Under the pieces are notes generated by a model. It did no database searches. It had not been told where the DNA came from and saw only the letters and a program-made list of their open reading frames with translations. Made by a program: the position numbers and the translations under genes. From Kitasatospora phosalacinea (GTDB lineage: Bacteria > Actinomycetota > Actinomycetes > Streptomycetales > Streptomycetaceae): 38,260 bases of DNA. Below are positions 1 to 7,236 of this stretch, piece by piece (the first letter of the stretch is position 1; each line of letters opens with the position of its first letter). Location of the stretch: the NCBI RefSeq assembly GCF_000716545.1, contig NZ_JNWZ01000091.1, positions 1 to 38,260 of the forward strand, in the 5' to 3' direction.

Positions 1-1
1 C

Positions 2-253
2 GTCAACCACGACCTCGCCGACTACCACATCACGGCCAACGCCGACGTCACCGAGGTCGAGGCCCACTGGCTCGACGAGCACGACCCCCACGTCAACGCG
101 ATGGGGACCAAGGGCATCGGGGAGATCGGCATCGTCGGCACGGCCGCCGCGGTGTCGAACGCCGTCTGGCACGCCTGCGGCGTGCGGGTGCGGGACCTAC
201 CGGTCACGCTGGACAAGGTGCTGCCCGCCCTGGAGGACCTGACCGGGGGGTGA
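2..253 (+). CDS. Molybdopterin-binding subunit of a xanthine/aldehyde dehydrogenase-type molybdenum hydroxylase, 3' end only
   Basis: The gene enters from the left edge; only the last 83 codons are present, ending at a TGA. The visible segment contains the C-terminal signature of the large subunit of xanthine dehydrogenase-family enzymes (YagR/PaoC type): an HDLADYH-like stretch, then NAMGTKGIGEIGIVGTAAA, where the conserved Glu of the GxGE motif is the active-site base in this family. The enzyme oxidises aldehydes or purines using a molybdopterin cofactor, with [2Fe-2S] and FAD subunits normally encoded just upstream, outside this window. The substrate cannot be told from this fragment. The reading frame is intact up to its stop. 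Confidence 0.9.
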   Translation, partial: VNHDLADYHITANADVTEVEAHWLDEHDPHVNAMGTKGIGEIGIVGTAAAVSNAVWHACGVRVRDLPVTLDKVLPALEDLTGG

Positions 254-326
254 ACCGCCCCCGGCGGCCGTGCTCGTCCCGCCCGCTCCTCTCCCAGCAG
301 CGGGCGCCGCTGCCGGGTCGGGTTCC

Positions 327-830
327 TCAGGCCACCCGCCTGGGGCCGGTGGTCCCGCCGGCGGTGCCGCTCTCGCGGCCTTCGTCCTCGTCCTCCTCGT
401 CGTCCTCGCCGGGGAGGTGGACGTCCTTGACCGCGATGTTCACCTCGACGACCTCCAGGCCGACCAGGCGTTCCACCGCCTCGACGACGCTCGCGCGCAC
501 GTCCTTCGCGACCTCGGGGATGGGCACGCCGTACTCGGCGACGACCTCCAGGTCGAGGGCGGCCTGGCGCTCGCCCACCTCGACCTTCACCCCGCGCGTG
601 ACGTCGCCGCCCCCGCCACCCGGGACGCGGTCGCGCACCGCGCCCAAGGCCCGGGACATTCCGCCCCCCAGCGTGTGGACGCCCGCGACCTCGCGCGCGG
701 CCCTGCCCGCGATCTTCGCGACGACGCCGTCGGCGACGGTCGTCTTCCCCTGGCCCGCGTCGGGGCGGGACCCGCCCGGCGGAGGCTGCGGAGGGCTCCC
801 GGGGGAGCGGACGTTTCCGGTGTCGGTCAT
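327..830 (-). CDS. Asp23/Gls24 family envelope stress response protein
   Basis: This is a 167-residue protein. The chosen ATG has an excellent ribosome binding site (ACAGGAGG) a few bases upstream, so the longer in-frame extension is not used. Residues about 30-145 form the Asp23/Gls24 domain: GKTTVADGVVAKIAGRAARE, then GVKVEVGERQAALDLEVVAE, then an alternating strand-helix pattern ending VEVNIAVKDVHLP. The N-terminus is Pro/Gly-rich and the C-terminus is acidic (DDEEDEDE). In Gram-positives these proteins associate with the membrane or cell envelope and respond to alkaline and envelope stress; actinomycetes carry several copies. It is transcribed alone, convergent with the molybdenum hydroxylase. 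No membrane anchor is visible in this copy. Confidence 0.9.
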   Translation of the reverse strand: MTDTGNVRSPGSPPQPPPGGSRPDAGQGKTTVADGVVAKIAGRAAREVAGVHTLGGGMSRALGAVRDRVPGGGGGDVTRGVKVEVGERQAALDLEVVAEYGVPIPEVAKDVRASVVEAVERLVGLEVVEVNIAVKDVHLPGEDDEEDEDEGRESGTAGGTTGPRRVA

Positions 831-983
831 GACGACCTCCTGTGTGCTGTCCCGGTCGAACCTCGTACGGGCGGGCCGGGGATCCGGCCGACCCGTTGGC
901 ACCGCGCCTGCCCACAACCGACACAAAAATCACGGAATCTCCACGTGTTTTCGGATCTCCCCGTGAACCCGGAGAACGCCCGG

Positions 984-1004
984 GCCGGGCGCGGGACGCC
1001 CGGC
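984..1004 (-). terminator. Hairpin terminator downstream of the SDR gene
   Basis: A perfect 8-bp stem (GCCGGGCG/CGCCCGGC) with a 5-nt loop lies 25 bp past the SDR stop codon. There is no T-tract, as is usual for GC-rich actinomycete terminators. The rest of the 831-1028 gap shows no further clear signal. Confidence 0.5.
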
Positions 1005-1028
1005 GTCCGCCGGATGCTCCTATGGATG

Positions 1029-1853
1029 TCAGTCCTCGCCCCCGTCCCCGCCCGAGCCGGGTTCGGCCACCCTGCGGTGGGCCCCGGCCTTGAGGCGGTC
1101 GGGCACCACCTTGCTCACCAGGCCCTGCGCCTTCGTCTTCGCCGAGCCGGCGACGACCTTGCCCTTGCCCGCCAGGAGGGCGTCGAAGCCCTGCCGGGCG
1201 ACCAGGGCCGGGTCGTCCTTGTCCTGCCGGCCGATCCTGGTGTCGGTCATGTCCGCGCGCCGGAAGAAGTCCGTCTCGGTCGGCCCCGGCATCAGCGAGG
1301 TGACGGTGACGCCGGTGTCCTTCAGCTCGCCGCCGAGGGCTTCGGCGAACGACTGCAGGAAGGACTTCGAGGCGTTGTAGACGGCCTGGAACGGGCCCGG
1401 GGTCATCGACGCGACGGAGGAGGTGATCAGCAGCCGGCCCTCGCCGCGCGCCGCCATGCCCCTGAGCAGGTACTTCGCCAGGCGGACGGTCGCGGTGACG
1501 TTGAGGTCGACGATGTCCACCTCGTCGTCGACGTCGGTGTCGAGGAACGCGCCGCCGCGGCCGATGCCCGCGTTGAGCGCGGCGGCCGCGACGGGGCGGC
1601 CGGTGGCGGTGATCGCCGCGCAGAGGGCCTCCACCCCGCTGCGGTCGCGCAGGTCGGCCCGGACGGCCTGGACGGACGCGCCGGTGGCGCGCAGCCGGTC
1701 GGCGGCGGTGGACAGCCGGTCGTCCTCGGCGTTCACCAGCAAGTCGTAGCCGTGCCGGGCGAACTGCCGGGCCAGCTCGTAGCCGATGCCGCTGGACGCA
1801 CCGGTCACCACGGCGAGGGGTCGGTCGGGAACGACGGGATCCGGGATGGTCAT
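1029..1853 (-). CDS. Short-chain dehydrogenase/reductase (SDR family oxidoreductase)
   Basis: This is a 274-residue Rossmann-fold oxidoreductase. The nucleotide-binding motif VVTGASSGIGYELA lies at residues about 14-28, followed by an acidic stretch after the second strand, the NAGIG motif (NNAG equivalent), ITSSVAS with the catalytic Ser, and YNASK with the catalytic Tyr and Lys. The C-terminus is longer than in minimal SDRs and is basic (KTKAQGLVSKVVPDRLKAG), resembling the classical SDRs often annotated as short-chain acyl or steroid-like dehydrogenases; the substrate is unknown. The ATG chosen opens just before the first beta strand but has no good Shine-Dalgarno. The gene is divergent from the OsmC gene with a 101-bp shared promoter region. 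Confidence 0.88.
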   Translation of the reverse strand: MTIPDPVVPDRPLAVVTGASSGIGYELARQFARHGYDLLVNAEDDRLSTAADRLRATGASVQAVRADLRDRSGVEALCAAITATGRPVAAAALNAGIGRGGAFLDTDVDDEVDIVDLNVTATVRLAKYLLRGMAARGEGRLLITSSVASMTPGPFQAVYNASKSFLQSFAEALGGELKDTGVTVTSLMPGPTETDFFRRADMTDTRIGRQDKDDPALVARQGFDALLAGKGKVVAGSAKTKAQGLVSKVVPDRLKAGAHRRVAEPGSGGDGGED

Positions 1854-1877
1854 GCGCCGCGCATGCCCAGACCCCGG

Positions 1878-1894
1878 ACGGAGGAATCCTCCGT
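1878..1894. promoter_or_regulatory. 17-bp palindrome in the SDR/OsmC divergent promoter region
   Basis: ACGGAGGA-A-TCCTCCGT is a perfect inverted repeat with 8-bp arms and a 1-nt centre. It lies 24 bp from the SDR start and 60 bp from the OsmC start, a place that suits a dimeric regulator acting on both genes. The arms also contain Shine-Dalgarno-like GGAGGA, so part of the symmetry could be accidental. Confidence 0.4.
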
Positions 1895-1941
1895 GGAGCC
1901 GAAGACGCCGGTGGAGTTCGGCCGGCCGGCGGCGCGGTCCG

Positions 1942-1947
1942 TACGCT
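1942..1947 (+). promoter_or_regulatory. Candidate -10 element (TACGCT) for a leaderless OsmC mRNA
   Basis: TACGCT ends 7 bp before the OsmC ATG, and no Shine-Dalgarno lies between. This spacing would put transcription start at or next to the A of the ATG. No convincing -35 is visible. Confidence 0.35.
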
Positions 1948-1954
1948 ACCGGCC

Positions 1955-2506
1955 ATGACGAACACATCCGAGATCACGCCCGCAGTCCAACGGCCGGGCC
2001 TGGCGCAGCACTTGAAGGACAAGGGTGCGGCGATGCGGGACGCCGCCCGGCGCCGGCCGGCCGGCGCGGACTGGGACGAGGAGGTCAGCGCGGTCTGCGT
2101 GGCCGACGACGCGACCGGGGTGCGCAAGGTGCGGGTGGGGGAGTGGTCGTTCCTCGGGGACGGCGGCCCGGACATCGGCGGGTTCGGGCTGGGGCCCACC
2201 TCGCCGGAGTTGCTGTGCGCGGTGGTCAGCACCTGCCTGACGCACACCCTGCTGTGCATCGCCGCGCTGGAGGACGTCCCGCTGGACCGGGCCGAGGTGC
2301 AGGTCCGGGCCCGCAACAACGACGCCCGCTTCTTCGGCGTCCCGACCGACGCGCCCGCCGTCCCGTACGACTTGACGGCCACCGTGGAGCTGCGCGGCGA
2401 CGTGCCGGCGGAGACCCTGGCCGGGCTGCTGGCCGCCGCCGACGCGCGCTGCCCGATGCTGCGGCTGGTCCGCTCGGAGCACGCCGTGACGCTCCGGCAG
2501 GTCTGA
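1955..2506 (+). CDS. OsmC family protein (organic hydroperoxide/osmotic stress type)
   Basis: This 183-residue protein has the OsmC/Ohr-type arrangement: an N-terminal strand region with a basic patch, a central helix containing the first redox Cys in VVSTCLTHTLLCIAAL, and a second Cys near the C-terminus in DARCPMLRLV. Family members reduce organic hydroperoxides with a Cys pair, though many actinomycete members have unknown substrates. The second Cys sits in the expected (S/K)xCP context. The gene is divergent from the SDR gene, and a candidate -10 7 bp before the ATG implies a leaderless transcript. A strong convergent hairpin follows the stop. Confidence 0.85.
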   Translation: MTNTSEITPAVQRPGLAQHLKDKGAAMRDAARRRPAGADWDEEVSAVCVADDATGVRKVRVGEWSFLGDGGPDIGGFGLGPTSPELLCAVVSTCLTHTLLCIAALEDVPLDRAEVQVRARNNDARFFGVPTDAPAVPYDLTATVELRGDVPAETLAGLLAAADARCPMLRLVRSEHAVTLRQV

Positions 2507-2519
2507 GCCGGGCGGCGGC

Positions 2520-2552
2520 GGAGGCCGCCACGCGGACGGCGTGGCGGCCTCC
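2520..2552. terminator. Bidirectional terminator hairpin
   Basis: A perfect 14-bp stem (GGAGGCCGCCACGC and its complement) with a 5-nt loop lies 13 bp after the OsmC stop and 15 bp from the end of the convergent protease remnant. It could end transcription from both sides. Confidence 0.8.
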
Positions 2553-2567
2553 CCGGCCGGCGCGGCG

Positions 2568-2981
2568 TCAGCCCTTGAAGGCGGTGGTGCCGTTGGGGGT
2601 GCCGAGACCGGTCGGGCCGTCGTGGCCGGTGCCCGCCTTGCAGAGGCAGGCGGGGGAGCAGGAGCCGTTGGAGCCGGTGGTGACGTCGAACAGCGCGCTG
2701 GTGCGGGCGTACGGGAAGGACGCCGGGCTGGATCCGGCGGAGGACTCGCTTCCGCCGTAGCTGTTGGAGACGTACTTGGCGCCGAGGCTGACCGCGGTGT
2801 TCACCGAGGCGCCGAGGTCGGCCATGGTCGCGCTGCCGGCCTCGACCAGCACGATGTGGGCGTTGGGGGCGATGGTGGTGCCCGCGCCGCCGTTCGCGGG
2901 CAGCTTGTACGCGCCGAGCAGGTCGCTCGGGCCGAAGCCGGACGGGGTGAGGTGCGGGAAGGCGGGGTTCGGAGCCGCCGC
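2568..2981 (-). pseudogene. Remnant of a secreted S53 (sedolisin-like) peptidase gene with two internal deletions
   Basis: An open stretch of 137 codons without a usable start codon reads like pieces of a Streptomyces S53-type peptidase joined in frame. Residues 1-36 (FGPSDLLGAYKLPANGGAGTT) match the start of the mature catalytic domain. Residues 38-79 (PNAHIVLVEAGSATMADL and VSNSYGGSE) match its middle, and 87-137 (PYARTSALFDVTTGSNGSC, DGPTGLGTPNGT) its C-terminal end. The blocks that would hold the catalytic Asp/Glu and the GTSxSxP serine motif are absent. The remnant starts 5 bp after the stop of the upstream hydrolase gene on the same strand, so its promoter, signal peptide and prodomain are also lost. 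The frame has stayed open, which suggests the deletions are fairly recent, though open frames persist easily at this GC content. The family assignment rests on memory of family sequences. Confidence 0.7.
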
Positions 2982-2986
2982 CCCGG

Positions 2987-3838
2987 TCACGCCGCCCGGG
3001 CGTCCCCGCCGGCCAGGAACGGGCGCAGCAGCGCGAGCAGGGCGCGCGGCCGGTGCAGCGGGACGATGTGGCCGCAGTCCTCGATGACGTGCCCGGTGAG
3101 GTCGTCGGTGAACGGGCGGAGTTGGCGTTCCAGCGCGGCCCCGACCGGTCGGGCGCCCACCGCCATCGTCGGCACCGTCAGACGGGCGGCGGCGACCTCC
3201 CGCTCGATCTGCGCCGCGCTCTCGGGCAGCGCCCGGTAGTACGAGAACGCGCGGCCCAGCGCCGGCCGGCCGGTGTACGCGCGGACGAAGGCGTCCCGCA
3301 GGGCGGGGCGCACCCCGTCCCCCAGCGTGCCGGCGTCCAGGAACCAGTCGACGTAGGCGGCCTCGTGGCCCTCCAGCACGGTCTCGGCGAGGCCGGGCGC
3401 GGCGGAGTGGAAGCCGAACCACCACGGCGGGCCGCCGGCGAGGAAGTCCTCGGCACCGGGCAGCCCGCCCAGGAGGGACTCCATGACCACCAGGCGCCGG
3501 ACGAGACCGGGGCGGCGCAGGGCGAGCAGGAAGGCCGGCGGGGTGCCCGCGTCGATGCCCACCACCGCGGCCGAGTCCACGCCGAGCGCGGCGAGGAGCG
3601 CCGCGGCGTCCTCGGCCAGGGTGCCCGCGTCGTACCCGGAGGCGGCCCGGCCGCTCGCGCCGAACCCGCGCAGGTCCGGCGCGATGACGCGGTAGCGGTC
3701 GGACAGGTCGGCCATGACATCCGTCCACAGCTCCCAGGTGTGCGGGAAGCCGTGCAGCAGCAGGACGGCCGGACCGGACCCGGCGAGGGCCACGTTCAGT
3801 TCGACACCGTTGGCGAGGACGCGTCGCAGTTCGGGCAC
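2987..3838 (-). CDS. Alpha/beta hydrolase, epoxide hydrolase-like
   Basis: The 283-residue start chosen (GTG) has CTGGAG upstream at a good distance; an alternative GTG at 3880 would add 14 residues but lacks a ribosome binding site. The fold signatures are clear: the HGFPHTW oxyanion-loop motif near residues 28-34, DLRGFGAS, the nucleophile elbow VVGIDAGTPPAF with Asp rather than Ser (as in epoxide hydrolases and haloalkane dehalogenases), a cap-domain SYYRALP tyrosine, and the C-terminal GHIVPLHRP histidine. The Asp nucleophile favours epoxide hydrolase over esterase. It is divergent from an HxlR regulator with a short intergenic region, a common arrangement in which the regulator controls its neighbour in response to an electrophile or quinone; that link is inferred. 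Confidence 0.85.
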   Translation of the reverse strand: MPELRRVLANGVELNVALAGSGPAVLLLHGFPHTWELWTDVMADLSDRYRVIAPDLRGFGASGRAASGYDAGTLAEDAAALLAALGVDSAAVVGIDAGTPPAFLLALRRPGLVRRLVVMESLLGGLPGAEDFLAGGPPWWFGFHSAAPGLAETVLEGHEAAYVDWFLDAGTLGDGVRPALRDAFVRAYTGRPALGRAFSYYRALPESAAQIEREVAAARLTVPTMAVGARPVGAALERQLRPFTDDLTGHVIEDCGHIVPLHRPRALLALLRPFLAGGDARAA

Positions 3839-3940
3839 CGGGCACTCCAGGGAGATGGTGGGGAATGGTGACCAGGTCACGCTAGGGAACTATGCTGGCC
3901 GCTCCAAGACGGCACTCTCCCTTCAGGTGGTGAGCTCCGG

Positions 3941-4411
3941 GTGACCACGTCGAGGCCCGGCGGACGAGACCGGCGGCGGCCCGGTGAGCGCGGCGACCTG
4001 CTGGACCCGCTCTGCCCGACCCGCCAACTGCTCGACCGCGTCGGCACCAAGTGGACGTCGATCGCGGTCAAGGTGCTGGCCGAGGAGGCCCCCGGCGAAC
4101 TCCGCTTCGCGGAACTGCGGCGCCGCGTCCCGGGCATCTCGCAGAAGATGCTGTCCGTCACCCTGCAGAGCCTGGTCCGCGACGGCCTGGCCGCCCGCCG
4201 GGTGGAACCCACCGTGCCGCCCGCCGTCCACTACCGGCTCACCGAACTCGGCCTCTCCCTCGAAGGACCGCTCTCCGCCCTGCGGGACTGGGCCGAGACG
4301 CACATGCCGCAGATCACCCGCAGCAACCGGCTCGCCGACGAGTCACCCGCCGCCGCCCCGGACCAGGTGCGTTGTCCCGGGACGTCGGTGACACGCGTGC
4401 TGGGTTCTTGA
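3941..4411 (+). CDS. HxlR family winged-helix transcriptional regulator
   Basis: This 156-residue protein starts at GTG. It carries the HxlR domain at residues about 25-120: CPTRQLLDRVGTKWTSIAVKVL, FAELRRRVPGISQKMLSVTL (recognition helix), LVRDGLAARR and VHYRLTELG. The single Cys at the start of the domain is the redox- or electrophile-sensing position in several family members (QorR, HypR). About 30 residues at the C-terminus are low-complexity. It is divergent from the epoxide-hydrolase-like gene, with roughly 100 bp between the starts. A TATGCT hexamer there (3891-3896) may be a -10, but its use is unproven. Confidence 0.88.
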   Translation: MTTSRPGGRDRRRPGERGDLLDPLCPTRQLLDRVGTKWTSIAVKVLAEEAPGELRFAELRRRVPGISQKMLSVTLQSLVRDGLAARRVEPTVPPAVHYRLTELGLSLEGPLSALRDWAETHMPQITRSNRLADESPAAAPDQVRCPGTSVTRVLGS

Positions 4412-4419
4412 ACGCGTGA

Positions 4420-4473
4420 GGGCCTCCGGGGCCGGTGCGGATTGCGACATCTCCACCTGGCCCGGGAGGCCCC
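4420..4473. terminator. Bidirectional terminator hairpin
   Basis: GGGCCTCC and GGGGCC pair with GGCCC and GGGAGGCCCC across a 25-nt loop, with one bulged base. It sits between the convergent HxlR and SGNH hydrolase genes. Confidence 0.5.
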
Positions 4474-4475
4474 GG

Positions 4476-5654
4476 TCAGCCGATCGCCGCCAGCTCCATC
4501 GCGGCCGGCCCGCGCCCTGGGGTGTTGAGGCAGCGGCGGTCGGCGGTGGGCTGCTCCAACTGGAGGCTCAGGCAGGTGCCGAGGGCCTGCTGGCCGTAGC
4601 GGTCGGGGTGCAGCGACTCCTGGAGCTGACCCTGCCCGGCGCCGGTGGTCAGGAAGCGCATCCACTCGCTGGTCTTGCCGCTGGGCGGGTGCGCGAGGTC
4701 GGCGTGCCGGGTGGTGGTGGAGCAGACCTCGCGGCCTTCGAAGGCCCGCGACAGGTCGAGGAACTCGGCCCCGGCCTCGTGCGCGGCCTCGGCGAGGGTG
4801 GCGCTGATCTGCGGGACGAGGTCGTCGTGCGCCCAGGTGAGGTCCCGGTCGTAGAACGGGCAGCCGCCCTGGGTGAAGCGGTCGTACTTCTCCCCGGGGT
4901 AGCGGACCCGGCCCGCGTCGGGCAGCGGGGACGGGTAGGACTGCAGGACCAGCCGGTAGGAGCCGGCCGCGTGGCCGGACCGCTCCAGGGCGGTCCTCAC
5001 GTCGGCGAGCGTCTCGACCACGGCCGTCCGCACCCCGGGCAGCCGCTCCTTGACCTGCTGCCCGGCGTCGGGCGCGCACGGGGAGCCGCCGAAGGGCTTG
5101 AGGAACTGCTTCGTGCAGTCGGTGATGATGTCGGAGAACCCGAGGTCGTTGCCGCCGATCGACACCACCACGGCGCGCACCTGCTGCCCGGTCACCGCCT
5201 GCTGCAGCCGCCCGGCCTGCGAGGGCTCGCCCTTGAACGGCTCCCCGCCGTGCTCCGGCAGCTTGACGGCCGTCGAAGTCGCGCCCGAGCAGGCCAGGTT
5301 GAGCTTGCGGACGGCCAGCGTGAGGGACTGCACCTCGGCGACGTCGGAGCGGTTGCAGCCGCTGTCGTACGAGGCGCCGTAGACGCGCTTCGGGTCGCTC
5401 TCGTCGGTCTCCGGGTCGTACGCCCGGTCGGTGCGGGACCAGCCGTCCTCCGACTCGTTGCTGTTGCCGGCCCAGCGGCCGGCCTCGCCGGAGATGAAGC
5501 TGTCGCCCAGCGACACCACCCACGGCGCGTCGGCCGCGGGCTCCCGGACGTCGGACGCGTACGCGGGCGCCAGGCCCGTCGCACCCGCCGCGCAGACGGC
5601 GGCGGCCAGCACGGCCAGCCCCTTGCGGCACCGCGGAGAAGAGGAAGAGGTCAT
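4476..5654 (-). CDS. Secreted SGNH/GDSL hydrolase (esterase/lipase)
   Basis: This 392-residue protein starts at an ATG that opens a classical signal peptide: basic SPRCRKG, a hydrophobic Ala/Val/Leu core, then a likely cleavage after AYA-S near residue 33. The SGNH blocks are in order: VVSLGDSFISGEAGRW (block I, nucleophile Ser), a Gly in LACSGAT, VVSIGGNDLGF (block III, oxyanion Asn), and ESLHPDRYGQQALG (block V, catalytic His). Several Cys residues (SGCNRS, LACSGA, DCTKQF, SPCAPD, GGCPFYD, VCSTTT) suggest disulfide bonds, as in Streptomyces extracellular lipases. It probably cleaves ester bonds outside the cell; the substrate is unknown. There is no strong ribosome binding site, and a perfect hairpin lies in the leader just upstream. 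Confidence 0.9.
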   Translation of the reverse strand: MTSSSSPRCRKGLAVLAAAVCAAGATGLAPAYASDVREPAADAPWVVSLGDSFISGEAGRWAGNSNESEDGWSRTDRAYDPETDESDPKRVYGASYDSGCNRSDVAEVQSLTLAVRKLNLACSGATSTAVKLPEHGGEPFKGEPSQAGRLQQAVTGQQVRAVVVSIGGNDLGFSDIITDCTKQFLKPFGGSPCAPDAGQQVKERLPGVRTAVVETLADVRTALERSGHAAGSYRLVLQSYPSPLPDAGRVRYPGEKYDRFTQGGCPFYDRDLTWAHDDLVPQISATLAEAAHEAGAEFLDLSRAFEGREVCSTTTRHADLAHPPSGKTSEWMRFLTTGAGQGQLQESLHPDRYGQQALGTCLSLQLEQPTADRRCLNTPGRGPAAMELAAIG

Positions 5655-5676
5655 GTCCAGGGTGTCGGCAGCCGGT

Positions 5677-5698
5677 CGGCGGGAGGTTACTCCCGCCG
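5677..5698. promoter_or_regulatory. Perfect inverted repeat upstream of the SGNH hydrolase start
   Basis: CGGCGGGAG-GTTA-CTCCCGCCG has 9-bp perfect arms and a 4-nt loop, ending 23 bp from the ATG. It could be an operator or an mRNA hairpin in the 5' leader. No terminator-like T-run follows it. Confidence 0.45.
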
Positions 5699-5852
5699 GC
5701 CCGTTCGCATCCGAATGGACCAGCGGGCGTCCTCGGCCGATCGATCGGAACAGCAGGAGCAACCGCCCGCGGACGGTCTCCCGCTCGGCGGCCGGGTCGT
5801 GCCCGCCGGCCGAGGAGATCAGCAGCAGCCCGCGCATCACCGCAGCACGGTC

Positions 5853-5900
5853 AGCGGCGAGGCGGCGAGGCGGCGAGGCGGCGAGGCGGCGAGGCGGCGA
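5853..5900. repeat. 8-bp tandem repeat (GGCGGCGA), six units
   Basis: Five perfect consecutive copies of GGCGGCGA follow one copy that differs at its first base. They lie in the 368-bp gap between the SGNH hydrolase and the universal stress protein, about 200 bp upstream of the hydrolase start. Unit number would be expected to vary between strains by slippage. Apart from this repeat, the 5677 hairpin and the stress-protein terminator, the gap holds nothing I recognise. Confidence 0.9.
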
Positions 5901-5957
5901 ACTCGGGGGAGTCGCGCGGGCGGAGGGCGGGCGGCGGGTGCGCAGAGCAGGACGGCT

Positions 5958-5998
5958 CCGCCCGCCCGGGGCGGTGGGACGCGCTTCCGGGCGGGCGG
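5958..5998 (-). terminator. Terminator hairpin for the universal stress protein gene
   Basis: CCGCCCGCCCGG pairs perfectly with CCGGGCGGGCGG (12 bp, 17-nt loop), 25 bp past the stop codon. A second 8-bp hairpin (6005-6024) overlaps the stop codon itself. Confidence 0.55.
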
Positions 5999-6022
5999 GG
6001 GAGAGAGCCGGGCGGCCCCGGC

Positions 6023-7090
6023 TCAGTCGTGCGGGACCAGGACCACGGGGGCGGTGCTGTGCCGGACGGCCGCGTGGACGACCGGGCCGAGGCGGTTGCC
6101 GAACAGGTGCGGGTGGCGGCCGATCACCAGCAGGTCGGCGTGCTCGGCGGCGGCGAGCAGCGCGCCGGTGGCGCCGCCGAGGCCCGCCTCGACGCGCAGT
6201 TCGACGCCCGGATGGGCGGCCCGGGCGGGGGCCAGCAGGCGGTCCAGGTCGGCCTCGATCCGCTCGGCCTGGTGGTCGGCGTCGGGGTCAGTGGGCAGCC
6301 AGCCGGGCGTGGCCGCCCACAGCGGCACCATCTCCCAGCCGTGCACCGCGCGCACCCGGCCGCCCGAGCGGGCCGCCTCGGCGAGCGCGAACTCGACGGC
6401 GGGCAGCGAGGAGTCGCCCGCCAGGCCCACCACGATCTCCGGCCCGGCCGGGATCCCGGGAGTCGACCCCGGCTCGGCGGCCGGCGGCCGGACGGCCGCC
6501 GTGAGCGGCGAGCCCGCCGCGGCCGGCGCCGTCGCGAGCCGGGCGTCGTCCCGGACCGGGGGGTCCAGGGGGGATTCGATCGGAAGCCCGGCCGGTACCG
6601 GCACCGGCGCCTGGGCCGCCGCTTCCGCCGTGAGCGGGGCGTCCTCCTCGACGAGCCGCGCGTCCTGGTCGGCGGGCTCTTCCCGCACCAGCACCACCGG
6701 GCAGGCGGCGCGCGCGGCGACCGAGAGGGCCACCGAGCTGCCCAGCAGGTCGGCGACGGCGCCCTGGCCGTACGAGCCGAGCACCGCCAGGTCGTAGTCG
6801 GCGGCGGCCTCGACCAGCAGGTCGGCCGGGTCGCCCGCGGCGGCCTGGGTGGCCACCGCCAAGTCCGGGTGCGCGGCGAGCAGGTCCGCCGCGAGGGCCT
6901 CCAGGTCGTCGTGCTCGGCCTGCTGGACCGGGTCGGCGCCCGGCCCCTCCGGGTCCGCCGGCCCCAACCGGGGCCAGACCCGCAGCAGTGTCAGCTCCGC
7001 ACCGCGCCGGGTGGCCTCCGCGGCCGCCCAGCGCGTCGCGGCCCGTGCCCGCGGGGAGCCGTCGTACCCGCTCACGATCTTCTGCGTCAT
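6023..7090 (-). CDS. Universal stress protein with two UspA domains
   Basis: This is a 355-residue tandem UspA protein starting at ATG with GAGAGGGGA upstream. Domain 1 (residues about 1-137) begins KIVSGYDGSPRARAATRWAA and ends with the nucleotide-loop region GSYGQGAVADLLGSS followed by ACPVVLV. This loop is one residue shorter than the standard G-2x-G-9x-G(S/T) ATP motif. Domain 2 (about 218-355) begins EIVVGLAGDSSLPAVEFAL and ends LLVIGRHPHLFGNRLG with APVVLVPHD. A Pro/Ala-rich linker of about 80 residues separates them, longer than is usual in tandem Usp proteins. Actinomycete Usp proteins act in the cytoplasm under dormancy, hypoxia or oxidative stress. It lies in the same direction as the upstream VOC gene but 146 bp away, so it probably has its own promoter. 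Confidence 0.92.
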   Translation of the reverse strand: MTQKIVSGYDGSPRARAATRWAAAEATRRGAELTLLRVWPRLGPADPEGPGADPVQQAEHDDLEALAADLLAAHPDLAVATQAAAGDPADLLVEAAADYDLAVLGSYGQGAVADLLGSSVALSVAARAACPVVLVREEPADQDARLVEEDAPLTAEAAAQAPVPVPAGLPIESPLDPPVRDDARLATAPAAAGSPLTAAVRPPAAEPGSTPGIPAGPEIVVGLAGDSSLPAVEFALAEAARSGGRVRAVHGWEMVPLWAATPGWLPTDPDADHQAERIEADLDRLLAPARAAHPGVELRVEAGLGGATGALLAAAEHADLLVIGRHPHLFGNRLGPVVHAAVRHSTAPVVLVPHD

Positions 7091-7111
7091 GGTCCACGTC
7101 CCCTCTCGCCC

Positions 7112-7132
7112 CGGACGGCACCCTGCCGTCCG
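7112..7132. promoter_or_regulatory. Hairpin between the VOC and universal stress genes
   Basis: CGGACGGCA-CCC-TGCCGTCCG has perfect 9-bp arms and lies 22 bp upstream of the stress-protein ATG. It may terminate the VOC transcript or form part of the stress-protein leader; the sequence does not decide between these. Confidence 0.35.
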
Positions 7133-7236
7133 CGACGCCGAGCGGCTACCCCGAGGGCCGCCGGACATGCCCCTCGGCGGCGCGGCGCGGAAGTTCCGTC
7201 CCACGTCGGCGCCCCGGCGGGGCTCCCGGCGGGGCG

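Noticed and set aside
2568..3845. A 425-residue minus-strand protein combining the hydrolase region with the protease remnant
   Set aside because: Its N-terminal two thirds is the wrong frame of the alpha/beta hydrolase gene; only the last 137 residues resemble a protein family.
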